Origin: Vigna angularis
Taxonomy: Eukaryota > Streptophyta > Magnoliopsida > Fabales > Fabaceae
Reading direction: 5' to 3'
Assembly: GCF_016808095.1 (NCBI RefSeq)
Contig: NC_068970.1
Coordinates: forward strand, 38,040,630 to 38,104,629
Length of the DNA: 64,000 bases
Position numbers and translations under genes: made by a program. The notes under the pieces were generated by a model. It ran no database searches. It saw only the letters and a list, made by a program, of their open reading frames with translations, and was not told where the DNA came from. The stretch's first letter is position 1. Every line of letters begins with the position of its first letter. Of the stretch, positions 14,640 to 25,959 are shown piece after piece.

Positions 14640-15688
14640 GTGAAGGATCAAGAAGCTGTCGGATCAAGAAGCTGCCATTTCGAGACGCTGTCGTTTTGAG
14701 AAGCTACTGAAATCATAGTGGGGGTGAAGGATCAAGAAGTGATCAAGAACCTGCCGGATCCAAATTGGGTGTGAAGAAAAGATGGAGGGAAGCACGAAGA
14801 GATAATTGGAGGCTTTGGAGATTACGATGAAAAGGATGCAGGCGGAATTCGCCACAGTGCGTCGGGACTTATAACAACGAAGAACAATCAGGTGGAAGTC
14901 TGATTTTCGTAAATGAAAACCAGCGACGGCGCGATAAGGATATTGGAGTGAGCGTGGATGGCGATCATCCGGAGGGGCAGAATAAATGGCGGAAGAGGGG
15001 TGAATTACCCACTTTCGAAGGGCCACCCATTAAACTGGATCAATAGGGCGGAGAATTTTTTCGAGTTTCAAGGAGTAGCGGAGGAGAAGAAAGTGCAACT
15101 CGCGTACACAAGCATGGAGGGCAGCGCGGGTTACTAGGTCAAAGCCTGGAAGGAGAAAGCCAAGAATCGTTCTTGGGATGGTTTGAAGGAAGGCCTGGTG
15201 ATAAGGTTTGGAACCATCATTGAGCCTTTGGCGACATCCAAACAGAAGGGGATGGTGGACGAGTCTGTACATGACCTCAAGATTTTGGCGGGTAGCGGGT
15301 CAGAAGACGAGTCATTTGGGGGACGAACTCGAGGAGCGGTTACCGAATGGTACGAGGCCAAGTACTGTAGACCAGACCGATCGGGATTAGCCGAGCGGTC
15401 CGAGACCTATTGCTATAAACCATGCCGATTGAAAGTTATCGAGCAGTCAGAGGTCGATCGCCATAATCCAGGACGACCGTTTGGTCCAGGCCATCAGTGG
15501 CCAGAAAAAAGTCGAGGGACGATTATTTTTGGCGGAGGATGAAGAGATGGAGACTGAGGAAGCTGAGACCGAAGTAGACTTAAAGCATATGGAGATGTCC
15601 GCTTTCTCGGTTGGAGGCCTCACTCAGCCAAAAATGATGAAGCCGAACAGTTCGATAGGGGGTCGAACGGGTATGGTTTGATAGAAGC
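14640..15688 (+). pseudogene. Ty3/gypsy gag and pre-protease remnant
   Basis: In the frame through 15020-15200 the sequence reads PLNWINRAENFFEFQGVAEE, then VQLAYTSMEGSAGY followed by a TAG where Trp is expected, then VKAWKEKAKNRSWDGLKEGL. This is the Retrotrans_gag domain of gypsy elements. At 15550-15680 the frame reads ETEVDLKHMEMSAFSVGGLT then QPKMMK, the segment just upstream of the aspartic protease. It stops abruptly at about 15688, where an oppositely oriented Copia gag begins. It is therefore truncated and contains at least one nonsense codon. The segment is markedly richer in G+C than its surroundings. Confidence 0.72.
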
Positions 15689-16732
15689 ATTTTCTTCCCA
15701 TGCTATGTAGGCTTTCTTCTTCTTGGGAAATCTTCTTTCTTTCTTTTCTTCACTTTTCTTGTTCTTAGGACAATCAGTCTTCACGTGTCCTCTTTCTCTA
15801 CATCCATAGCACTTGATGCTTGATGGAGAACCTTGATTTTCTTTTCTTTCTTCACGGTACTTATCTTTTCCTTTTGCTCTTATGAATTTTGCAAACTTCT
15901 TTATCATGAGGCTCATGTTCTCTTCATCATCGGAATCATCATCTTATATTTTTCTTGAACTTTTTCCCTTAGAAATTTCAGATTTGAAGGCAAGCGTCTT
16001 TCTTTTGCCTTGATCCTCTTCTGCAGTTAGTCTTTTAAACTCAAGCTCGTGCTTACGAAGCTTTCCTAAGAGAATCGCCATTGCCATCTGAGTGAGGTTT
16101 TAAGACTCCGAGATGGCAGTCACCTTTGATTGCCAAGACCTGTCCAATGATTTCAATATTTTTACATTCAATTCATCAGTGTCAAAAGTCTTACCCAATC
16201 CTGTCAAGTGGTTCACAATGTGAGTGAAGCGCTTTTGATTATCTGAAATGGTTTCTCCAGGCTGCATTCTGAACATCTCATACTCCTGGATGAGTGTGTT
16301 CTTTCTTACGCGTTTCACGTCATCTGTACCTTCATGTGTGACTCTGAGGACCACCCACATTTCCTGTGTTGTCTTACAAACTGAAATTCTATAGAATTCA
16401 TCAATTACAACAACAGATGAAATAATATTATGAGCCTTAATATAAAATTGGGCTCTTCTATTTTCCTTAGCAGTCCAATTAAAATATGGTTTTTCTACTT
16501 CTACATCATCAACAGTACTTTTTGGAATATAAGGACCATTTTGTACAGCTTCCCGGATGCCTCTGTCAACAGACCCCATAAATATTTCCATTATGATTTT
16601 CCAGAATGCATAGTTATCACCAGTAAAAAGTGGTGGTCTGTTGATGGAAGCACCTTCGACATACATTTGAGTTTGATGACCAGCCATTTTCGCAAAAGTT
16701 TGAAAGAATATCAAAGCAAGCTCTGATACCAA
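15689..16732 (-). pseudogene. Copia (SIRE-like) gag remnant
   Basis: The minus frame 16732-16100 contains RPPLFTGDNYAFWKIIMEIF, KEVRAQF-like helices and NHLTGLGKTFDTDELNVKIL, the UBN2/gag fold of Copia elements of the SIRE/Maximus type. A second frame, 15916-15690, has the CCHC zinc knuckle CYGCRERGHVKTDCP followed by a Lys-rich tail. Stops and a frame change between 15917 and 16099 break the gene. The element is cut at about 15689 by the junction with the gypsy gag. Immediately 5' (16721-16731) is the tRNA-Met primer-binding site ctctgatacca, read on the minus strand. Confidence 0.75.
16721..16731 (-). promoter_or_regulatory. tRNA-Met primer-binding site of the Copia remnant
   Basis: Minus strand reads tggtatcagag directly after the LTR end (..CGACA, AT spacer). 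This is the canonical Copia PBS complementary to initiator methionine tRNA. Confidence 0.85.
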
Positions 16733-16733
16733 T

Positions 16734-17785
16734 TGTCGGTATCAGGACAACCGGTATCTTAGAGTCGCGCAACGGATTAAAATAAGTGGAAAGCGTGTTC
16801 GGTCACAACTTAAGTTAATATGGCCCGTTTTTATAAAATTAGTTTTCTTAGAGAAAATTTATCGAATAGTTGATGTGCGGAAAATGTAAAGAGTGTAGGG
16901 AATAGAAAAATTCAACACGGAATTTTTATCCTGGTTCGAATCAAAAGATTCTACGTCCATCTATTAATCACTATAAAAAGTTATTAACGTTTTCACTAAA
17001 ATTCAGTTTCACAGATTTATAATAGGGTGAATAAAACAGAAAGATAAAACCTTCCTTCGACGAACGAACCGGAAGGGTGCTTCCTTCGACCAACGAACCG
17101 GAAGCAAGCAACCACACTTTCCATCGACCAACAAACTGAAACAATGCAATGAGAATCTTCCTTCGACCAACGAACTGGAAGAACAACAGCGTTGCCAACT
17201 CGAAGAGAACCGCTCCGACCTTTGACCCACAAAGCGCGAGCTTCTCCTATTCACGAGACCAGGCAATGCAATGAACCAACTTTTTTTGAACTTCCTCAGT
17301 TACACTGTATTCTTAAAAAGCTCAATGTTAACCCTCTAAGGGTTTTAAAAACAACTATATATAGACAAATGGTCTGAAGTGAAAAGATAGATTACAACTG
17401 TCAATGATAATCGATTATTGTTAGTGATAATCGATTATTTAAGTCCATTCCAGGGTTTTTCAGAAAGTGATAATCAATTATTCTGAGGAACAATCGATTA
17501 TTCTAGGGACTTGTGCAGTTCTCATCAGGACCAATGATAATCGATTATTTGGAGTAATAATCGATTATTCCAAAGCAAAATGGTTTTTCAAGAAGGCTCG
17601 TGATAATCGATTATTCTACCATATAATCGATTATATACGTAACTAAGTTAAAGATACGAGATTTCTAAGTGTTTACAAGTTGAAATCTTTCCTAATACAT
17701 TTGCAAACTATGAAAGTGTTTTTAAAACAATTATAACTTGATTCTTCGAGTTTTATCACTTGTAGCATCATCAAAATCTTTTATC
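16734..17785 (-). mobile_element. 5' LTR of the SIRE-like Copia remnant
   Basis: The LTR begins (plus strand) TGTCGGTATC next to the PBS and extends right for about 1 kb. The far boundary is inferred near 17780 ('catcatcaaaatc'). It contains cttcgaccaacgaac repeats at 17050-17180 and eight copies of a palindrome at 17407-17634. No second LTR is present in this window. Confidence 0.6.
17407..17634. repeat. Four evenly spaced pairs of the palindrome ataatcgattat
   Basis: Copies start at 17407, 17427, 17470 (variant ataatcaattat), 17490 (variant acaatcgattat), 17537, 17557, 17603 and 17623. Every pair is exactly 20 bp apart. The pairs repeat at 63, 67 and 66 bp. All lie in the Copia LTR. Confidence 0.93.
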
Positions 17786-18035
17786 TTCAAAGTACCAATG
17801 CTCCTCATTGGTAATAGGGTGCTCCATCCATCTTCACATGTTGGGTCAAATTTTGGATGATAGGGATGATGTCAAGAAATATTGGTTCGCTGCATTATGT
17901 CAATCCTTTACACAATTAACGTTAATCGTCTTCTGATCCAGATTTTAGATGGTTGTTATCACTCTGTATCATATTTACATACCGACCACACATCATGGAT
18001 GGTTAAGTGCATATCAATAATTTTATCTTCCCCTC
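17786..18035. other. Unassigned sequence
   Basis: Non-coding stretch between the Copia LTR and a CACTA-like terminus. No feature recognised. Confidence 0.4.
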
Positions 18036-18345
18036 CACTACAAGAAAATCTTTAAATATAAACCAATTTTAGAGACCAAAATAATTAGTCACTATAACAA
18101 CTAACTTAAATACTATTTTATAAATTAAAGGTCACTAAAATAGTCATTATAAAAAAAATTATGATTAGCTTGTAAATAAAAAATTTTGACTACTAAAAGA
18201 ATTAATATCTAAATTGATCAATAATTAATATTAGTGACCAATTTCTTTTGTACCCAAAACTTTAATATCTAATATTAGTTACCAATTTAGAATATAATTT
18301 AAAAGATAATTATAATTTTTTATTCATAATAATGACTATGTGACC
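18036..18345. mobile_element. CACTA-type transposon terminus (one end)
   Basis: CACTACAAGAAAA at 18036 is the classic terminal sequence of plant CACTA/EnSpm elements. It is followed by ~300 bp of AT-rich sequence with repeated gaccaa/gtcacta subterminal motifs. The opposite end was not found, so the extent is unknown. Confidence 0.5.
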
Positions 18346-18870
18346 TTGGTTGTTGGAAAAGGCGATGACGTGATGGAGGTGCAAGCTGGGAGGGCTTCGC
18401 TGCACAAGACATCCATCTTCTTTCTCTCCTTTTTCGACTTCGCAAGGACCCCCTTCTCCCTGTCCTGGTTCACTTTTTGTAGGGAGAGAGACTCATTTCC
18501 TTCTTTCGTTTCTGGTCCGTTTTATAGCAGGAAGATGCAGTTTCTTCTTTCCTCTTTTATTTTTGGTTCTGGCTCAGTTTTCGCATGATGAGAGAGGCTT
18601 CACGTTTGATTTAGGGTTTTTTTTTGGGTTTCTTTGTTGTTTTAATTCGGCTTTAGGGAGAACAATTTCTTCCTCTTCTTTCTGGATTCAAATTGGGTTC
18701 CTATTTTTTGGGTTTCTGCTTTTAGATTTGCGTTTCAAATGTGTGTTTTCTGAAATTGGAAATTTGGGATTCTTGATTCTGCGAGTTAGAGTTTTAATTG
18801 TTCTCTGATTTTGGGCGTTTCTGTTTTGTTATGAGTTTTGTGAATTGGGATGTAGGGCACAAGCAAATTT
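18346..18870 (+). other. Gene-like segment, possibly a captured 5' UTR/first exon
   Basis: Richer in G+C and CT-rich, with cttcttt runs followed by T-rich intron-like sequence containing 'gatttagggttttt', the look of a plant 5' UTR plus first intron. Open frames of ~80 codons (18340-18588 and 18563-18808) match nothing I know. It follows a CACTA-like end, so it may be captured host sequence. No function is assigned. Confidence 0.35.
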
Positions 18871-19131
18871 CGTGAAGCAACCCCAAATCACCGAGGAGAC
18901 ATATAAACCTTAAAAAATTGGTTTTGTCAAGTTACCATACTTCTTTACCACGTCATGAAACAATTAACTCGGTTTGTACATATTTAATTAACGAAAAGTA
19001 CTTCTTTGAAACAAATTTTATCAAAGTGTAAACCAAATTAAAACTTTTTAAAAAATTGAAGTAACTTGACACACTTCACCACAAAAAAGTAAAGACAAAG
19101 CAATTAAACCTGTTAAAAAAACAATTTAAAC

Positions 19132-19137
<6 letters not shown>

Positions 19138-19201
<64 letters not shown>

Positions 19202-19209
19202 GAGAGAGA
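19138..19209. repeat. (AT)n(AG)n microsatellite
   Basis: About 60 bp of (at)n followed by gtagagagagaa. Confidence 0.95.
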
Positions 19210-21536
19210 AGGCGCGAAATGATGATATGATTCACATAAGACGAGTTTGGAAGTCTTGGAGGTCATGATTGTATTTGTTGATGATAAGATAACATGGGGA
19301 GATGATGGTTGATGCAGATGAAAATGGATGTTCAGGAATGAGGTGTGACGTGTGAGAGGATTTTCAAATGGCAGAGAATTGTTGATGTATCCAAATCACA
19401 GTCAAATCAAGGTATGCATGCATCAAAGATGAGAGAGCAAACACTGTTAGTATGGAAGCACACGCAAAGCAATTTGCAACTGTGCCTTCTAATCTGCAAC
19501 CACTTTCCTATTTTCTTGTCTTCATCTCAGTTCAAGACAAAAGCTAGCATTTTCTGTGAAAACGTTAGCATCATTCCCTTTCTGGCCACACCCTTTTTCT
19601 TCTTCCCATTAACCTTCACTTTCAAATCACTTTTTCCACTTGTTTTTCTTAATTACACTACGTTACTTGTCACTATAATCCTTCTTAAAATACTACTTCT
19701 ATCACCATTGTTAGTTCTGTATAATGAAAACTCATAAATCTCTCAATATTTTTAAGATTTTATTTTTGTCTAAAGTTTAACTTTTTTTCCCTAATATAGA
19801 TTTAAGTGATTTATCATCTTATATGTGGTTATGTTTATTTTATTAAAAATAGTAGAAATAGATGTGCGTCCATTTTTTTTTATCATAAAAAAGATAAAAA
19901 TTAGTATTAATCTAATTATTAAATACTAAAAATAAAAAATGTTATTTAATTATAATTGTTTTATAAAAAGTAATTATAAAAAAAAATATAAGTATTTTTA
20001 TAATTTTACTGAGTAGTTTTTATTTAATTATTTGATAACTATTTTAACTTAAAAAAACAGCTACTTAAATAATAAAGTAGTAAAAAGTTTATATATATGA
20101 AAAATCTCTTCATAGATAAGAGAAAATGAAAATAGGGTTTTAAAACACCTTCGTCCCTAACCCACATTTTTAAACATTAAAATATTCTTTTTACTATGAT
20201 GAACTGATGGAGTTTTGTCTTGTGTATGTGACAACAAGGATAAATATAAATTAAATGGATTGATTGGATTTTAGATTGAAGCAAGTTAATAATTCAAACA
20301 CATGATAGTAACTCACTTAACAAATATATCACTTTATCGTTAAGCTTCTGATAAAAAAAGATATTTGAAACAAGTTAAAAATGGTAGCATAAAAAGGATA
20401 TAGTTTTTGACAAACACTCACAAAAGTTTGAAAGATTAAAAATATTGACCTCGTTAATACATAAAAAATATTAAAAATTAAATTTTAAATTTATGTCAAT
20501 CCTATAAAATTTTAAAATTTCACACTAATTAAAAATAAAATAAGTTTAAAATATTTAAGTAAATATAAACTTTATTTATTAATCGATTTTGTAGAATAAT
20601 TACTCTTAAAATTATGCTGATAAAATAAAACCAGTATTTTGGCAACTTAAAAACAAGAATATTAATCTATTAACACAAAAATAAAATAAAAACTTATTAA
20701 GAAGTGAGTTAAGTGTTCTATAATTTTATAAAATCTAAAAGATTTCATACTAATTAAAAATAAAATAAATTTAAAATATTTAAATAAATGTAAACTTTAT
20801 TTACTAATCCATTTTGTAGGATTGATAAAATAAAACAAGTAGAAACTAATTATTTGTCGATTTTAATAAAAGAAAACATCCGAGTATATCTATTGCACAA
20901 ATGAAATCCCTGTTCCTCCGCAAGGTAGAACTATCGTGGCAACTGAAGAAGAGACGTGAAACAACAGTGCAACCCTCAAACTAGCAGAAAATGGGAGAAT
21001 AATGACCACACATTAACCGCCATGAAAGATCATCTCTCCATCTTTTCTATTTATTAATTTATTAATGTACATTTATCTTATAATTTTCAGTTTACATTTT
21101 GATGAATTATATTTGTAGCTAATAACATTAAAATAATTCATTATATCAAATAAAGCATATAATCATATTATTTTTGCCTTTTTTATCCGCTATTATTTTT
21201 CTTTTTCTTATCCGCTATTATTTTTGCTTTATTTTGTACAGAATGTATATATTTATTATTTGTAATTATTTTCTTAATTTTGTCATAGAAATTACCGTAT
21301 GTTATTACTTGGAGTAAAAATAATATATACTGCTGAAAGAAAAATATACTGTGTTAAACAATTTATCCATAAAATGAAAATACAAATATCCTGGTCAACC
21401 AAGACACGATTTCTATACTTTGAGACCTGCACTGAACTAGTCATTTATGAAGCACATTGCAAACCCTGTAACAATAACTATATGTTGGGACAAAAGGGAA
21501 CAACCAAACCGAAACATAGAAAAGTATATATCTAAA
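19210..21536. other. AT-rich intergenic region downstream of WOX gene
   Basis: No coding frame recognised. It contains a ~100-bp direct repeat (20500-20596 and 20717-20820; shared core 'actaattaaaaataaaata' and 'aaactttattta'). It also has a short duplication, 'atccgctattatttttctt' near 21184 and 21211. Confidence 0.5.
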
Positions 21537-23282
21537 TCATGTTTTCCTTCTCAGCTTCACTTCCTTATATCTGCAAAAATTGAAAAAAGCATTTAGACGA
21601 TGATTAAAATGAAGGTTTGAAAAAAAGTTGCAGTGTTTAACAAAAGTCCAGACCAGATAATAGTAAGCACCATGCTGCAGTGGGTGGAGGGTAATGCCCC
21701 AGTCATCGGTGGGGACAGGGCCGGAAGAGTGGATAAGCACGGCTTCATCTCCGAAGGCTTGGCGCACGTTGAAGGGTCCCATCATTACCTCAAATGCAAC
21801 ATCGTTAATGAAAACTATACATTTTTCTCTATCTGCTGTAACCTCACCACCAACACCTGACACAAATCGAATCATCTCTCATGTGCGAGTCGAAAACCAC
21901 CACTTACAATAACCTACCTAAGCCAATCAACCCATGCACACGTCCATGTACATCAACACAACACCACATATACCCTAATTACAGAACTAGCCCCTACCTA
22001 ATAAATATGCTCTACATCACATAAGAAACTTTTATAACTTAATGTTCCTTATAAATTTTAAAAAAATTTATTCTTTTTTGTGTTTAATTTAATTTATTTA
22101 GAAAAATAACGGTGTAACCTTTTCAATTACTTGCTTATTTCCAACATGTAAATTACCTTGAAGCTGGGTGATTGGACATGGAAGAGTTGAGATTTCGGGA
22201 GCAACGGTTGTGGTTGAAGATGAAGTCGGATGGGAGCTAAGTTGTTGACGGTGCATTGACTTTAATGCCTTTTCCTGGTTCATGATCTCGTTGAGGAAAA
22301 GACTACTGCTGGGTCCAACCTTTGGTTGACACTGTGGTTGAGATTGCATGATATTGTTGGAGAACTGAGGGAGAGAAAACCCATGCGTTGTGATGGTATC
22401 GTTAACTATTACACCTTGACCATTATTGTGCAAAGGAAAGGAGAAAGACTCGATCGCTGGTGGCAGCAAAGCGGTGTTATTGTAGTTGTGAGACTGTAAA
22501 TAAGTCTGATTCACAGAAGCAGTGGGAGAATTAGGCAGTGCATCATTGACATTTGAGAAGCCAAAGGAGATCGCATTTTGGTGCACTAATTCTTTTGAGG
22601 AGGATTTGTCAGAGGAAGAGGATGAGGTTGAAGGTGGTATGATTTGAGAGAGAGAAAGTGAGTTTGGTTGTGTTTCTGTGTTGTGTTTCTTTGAGTTTTG
22701 GATGTGGCGGAGCTTGTTCTTGCTCCTGGATTTGCGATTCTGGAACCAATAGAACACATTGGCATCACCAACTTGGCCATACTCCTGCAACTGCACCCGG
22801 ATCTTCTTTATCTCATCCCTTGGGGGATTCACCATCCCAGAATTGAAGATGGCTTCTAGAATGCGAATTTGCTCGGGTTTTGGATTCCATCTTGACTTTG
22901 GTTCTGGAGATTTCTCTTCATTTCCTACAATTGCAAACCACAAAACAAAATACTTAAATATCCAAAAGACACGAAATTCAGAAAAACTATATTTGGAATT
23001 CAGTTTTGAATAGGGTAGTCAAGCATTGCATTGTTATCTTTTGAATATATATTATTACTGTTCCAGTTTTGTTTACATCTCTTTGCACCATGAAACGGTG
23101 AGCGTAATCATCTAGTCTGAAAAAAAAGTGATCTTTGAAGCATCACAGGAACCTGGAGTATAAGGGCTTCTTTGGCATCCCGTTGACAGGACAGAAGAGT
23201 TGTTGCCATGCTGCCATTGGTTGTGGGAATTGCAAGGCTTGGATTTGAACATGCTTGGCCAGTGTTTATTGGAAGAAGACAT
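21537..23282 (-). CDS. WOX9: WUSCHEL-related homeobox 9 (WOX9/STIMPY-type) transcription factor
   Basis: Exons: 23282-23153, 22924-22157, and from 21856 leftwards. Junctions are CCAG|GTTCC...TGTAG|GAAAT and CAAG|GTAAT...GTCAG|GTGTT, all phase 1. The N-terminus [14 protein letters not shown] is characteristic of the WOX8/9 clade. The homeodomain spans ~53-117 with helix-3 motif [14 protein letters not shown]. The C-terminal block contains [20 protein letters not shown] and [21 protein letters not shown]9 proteins are nuclear regulators of embryo patterning, meristem growth and inflorescence architecture. The 3' end is ambiguous. Read-through to the stop at 21537 gives 405 residues with a 38-residue tail unlike the family. 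An 83-bp intron (weak donor CTG|GTCTGG at 21653, good acceptor TTTTTGCAG|ATA at 21571) would end the protein YYYLI at 21565, giving 368 residues. I favour the shorter form. Start chosen from the conserved N-terminal block. Confidence 0.92.
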
Positions 23283-23356
23283 GATGTGATGTTGATGTTG
23301 ATGCTGATGAGGGACGAAACTGAATCCACTAGGCCAACGTATGCAACATATCTCTT

Positions 23357-23364
23357 CTTATATA
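23357..23364 (-). promoter_or_regulatory. TATA box of the WOX9 gene
   Basis: Minus strand reads GGCTATATAAGAAGAG, ending about 75 bp upstream of the ATG at 23282. Position and sequence suit a plant core promoter. Confidence 0.6.
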
Positions 23365-24359
23365 GCCTTTCTACCTACCCAGCGTAGTTGTGTCTGTCAG
23401 CATTCTATCCTAATGATAATAGTAGTAATAATCATAAAAATAATACTTCATTAATAAAAACAAATCTATCTGTATCACTTTCAAGTCAGACATGTAACAT
23501 CTTTTACAGAAAATATCTAAAGCAATGAAACAAAAGAAAAGAAAGAAGAAAGCATGCGAAATGAACTACATACACAGCAGGAATCTCATGATATGTGTAA
23601 ATATAAAATCTAGAAGGAAGAAGAAAAGAAGAAGAAAACCATATATATCTCCCTTGTACACCTAGGTTTTGCTTACACTTTTAGAGTTTGTGGAGGTTCT
23701 TTAGAAGCAAAGGAAAGATGGACAGAAATAGACTGTGGTAGGCCATTGAAGAGAAAAGGGGTGGGAAGGGGAAAAGATTATTGTAATGGAAGAGGTTGTT
23801 GCAGGAATAAATACGGGGCGGGGGTTTCAAAGTGAAGAAAAGGGTGTGACGTTTGATGTTTGGTGTTTGATTGGAAAGCGGTGGTGGGTTAGTAATTGGA
23901 ACTTATTTTCATTATTTTGGGCAAACAAAGAAACGGGGTTTTTGGATTGACTCGAGGGATCTATTTATTATGCGTTACATATCTCTGTTTTGACTCAAAT
24001 TCCTCTTCATGTCTAGGCTTTTCCAAAGTTCCTCAAAAACGTTACTCACTCTTTTTCTATAATTACTTAACTCTTCAACTTTACTACTATTCCGTTTCTG
24101 TTTTTGTTGAAAAGAGTAGCATATTTGTGTTATTTTTAAAAATTATATTAAATTTTTTAGTATATATTACTGTATAAATTTAAAAATTCCGCAAAATAAA
24201 TAACTTTAGTCCTAAAACTATTAAAATTACTAAATCATTTGGTTAAGTCTTATACACTTAGTAAGGCAAATCAAATTGTCGTTTGACCCATTTTGCGTAG
24301 ATGGGGAAGTGAATTTTTTTTTATTTACTATTGTGTTTCTTCTAGTATTGAAATTTTCC
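23365..24359. other. Upstream region of the WOX9 gene, no gene seen
   Basis: AT-rich sequence with a purine-rich stretch at 23530-23640. No gene recognised. The likely cis-regulatory region of WOX9 lies here. Confidence 0.45.
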
Positions 24360-24371
24360 TTTTTTTTTTAT

Positions 24372-25600
24372 GTTTAATGTTGTCTTAAAGAATGTAATTT
24401 ATGTTCAATTTAATCATTTTTACAGACGGCATTTATATAGTTAACGACACATTGCCAGTTGTGCAATAAGTGAATGTCATGTCATTTAACTGTTGACCTG
24501 CCTTGCCACGTGGTATCCTTTTTCCCACCCAAAAATTTAGGGTTTCTGAATGCAAGGAGGAAAGACTTCCTCACGCCTGCGCCGTCAGAGGAAAACTGAA
24601 GCTTGCGATGGTCCAATTAACCATAGTGGGTCTGTCGGAGTTTCGTAGAAACGAGAGAAAACTCCTTTCTCGCAGCGCGGTGAGGTTTGCAGCGACGACG
24701 CCTCCGTGAAAGTTCGATCTCCGACGTAATCGTGATGCGAGAAGCTCACCATTCTCATGCGATTTCGCGGCAATAGGACTCGCGTTTGAGGGTTTCGATT
24801 TGGGGGTTTTTGTTGTCTTATCTGGTTTTTGTAAATTAGAATATATGATTTTCGTTTCAAAATTGATTTAGGGAATTCTTGGTTCTTCTCTATTTTGCGA
24901 GTGGTTAGGGATTTTGTTCTTCCCTGCAGGTCTGGGTTTTGGGTTTACGAAGTGGGGGATGAGGGTTTAGATTGGGAATGTTAGGGTTTATGAACTTGGA
25001 ATGAGGGTTCTTCTCTGTTTTTCCATGAATTTGTTTTTTCATTTTGGGTTCATTTGATTTGCGATAATGGGTTATGTGGTGGTTGTTGTTGGATGCATGG
25101 GTGGCGCCAATGAAGATGCTGGTAGGTGGCCACGGGTGTTGTTTTTGGGTGGTTGTTAGACGGAGAAGATGATGAAGGTGCGAAGATGGTGGTTGGCCGT
25201 GACCGTGGCAGCGGCGGTTAGGGTTAGGTGGTGGCTAGGGTTTCTATGTAGGGGAAATTAGGGTTTCTAGAGGTAAGAGATGATGATAATGTGTCAAGGG
25301 TAATGTGTCATTTATTGCACAGCTGGACAGAGGACTACAGAGGACACTTCATCAAGAAACAATAAATACGATAATTAATTAAATGTAATTAACATATCCC
25401 GTAAGATGTGCTATTTATACTAATTGTTTATGGAGGTAGGAGATAATGATGACATGTCAAAGGTGATGTGTCACTAATTGCACAGCTAGACATTTGACTG
25501 TTAACGATTTAAACATCGTTTACAAAAAGAACTAAATTGAACACAAATTATGATCTTTAGGACTACATTGAACATTTTAAAACAATTAGGACCATTTCAA
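24372..25600. mobile_element. Element with long diverged inverted repeats carrying gene-like DNA
   Basis: Left arm ~24372-24510 and right arm ~25437-25600 are inverted relatives. Both share, on opposite strands, 'gttcaatttaa/g' followed by a gttaac core, then gtgcaat(a/t)agtga, with roughly 70% identity by eye over about 120 bp. Outer boundaries and TSDs could not be fixed. The interior (24540-25260) is G+C-rich and looks like a plant 5' UTR/exon with T-rich intron-like sequence and several 'agggttt' motifs. The longest open frame there is 68 codons and is not recognised. A MULE or fold-back element with captured host DNA is the best guess. Confidence 0.5.
25275..25495. repeat. 55-bp direct repeats flanking a 110-bp insert
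   Basis: 'gagatgatgataatgtgtca...gcacagctggaca' (25275-25330) recurs as 'gagataatgatgacatgtca...gcacagctagaca' (25440-25495). The DNA between them (25331-25436) is a copy of a segment found again at 26065-26165. Confidence 0.75.
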
Positions 25601-25955
25601 ACAAAGCTGATAAAAATTGGGACCAACAGTGGTATTAAGTCTTTAAGTTATTATTATTCTTTTTTCATTTTTTGGTTATATATAATTTGTTTTTACACGT
25701 TAGATAGTTATAGAATCATGTTAAAAATTAAATTAGGTATGTTATGCTAGAAATACCTATTTAATTAGTCGTGTTAAAAATATAAATATGTGAAAAATGT
25801 AAATATGTTATATATATATATATATTGTTTTCTTTTTTTTATACATTAAGTTTTAAATTAAATTAGAAATGTAATTATGTTAAAAATATAATTGTTTGTT
25901 AATTTTATATTTTGGAAGATCATACAAGTAGTATACAAATTATATTGTTTATTGT
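25601..25955. other. AT-rich intergenic, no gene seen
   Basis: Contains an (at)n run near 25810. No feature of coding type. Confidence 0.5.
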
Positions 25956-25959
25956 TTTT

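Noticed and set aside
15183..15542. 119-codon plus ORF as an independent gene
   Set aside because: It is the reading frame of the truncated gypsy gag downstream of its internal TAG, not a separate gene.
17407..17634. CRISPR-like regular repeat/spacer pattern
   Set aside because: The repeats are 12-bp palindromes in a plant retrotransposon LTR with alternating 8-bp and ~35-bp gaps; this is not a CRISPR array and the organism is a eukaryote.
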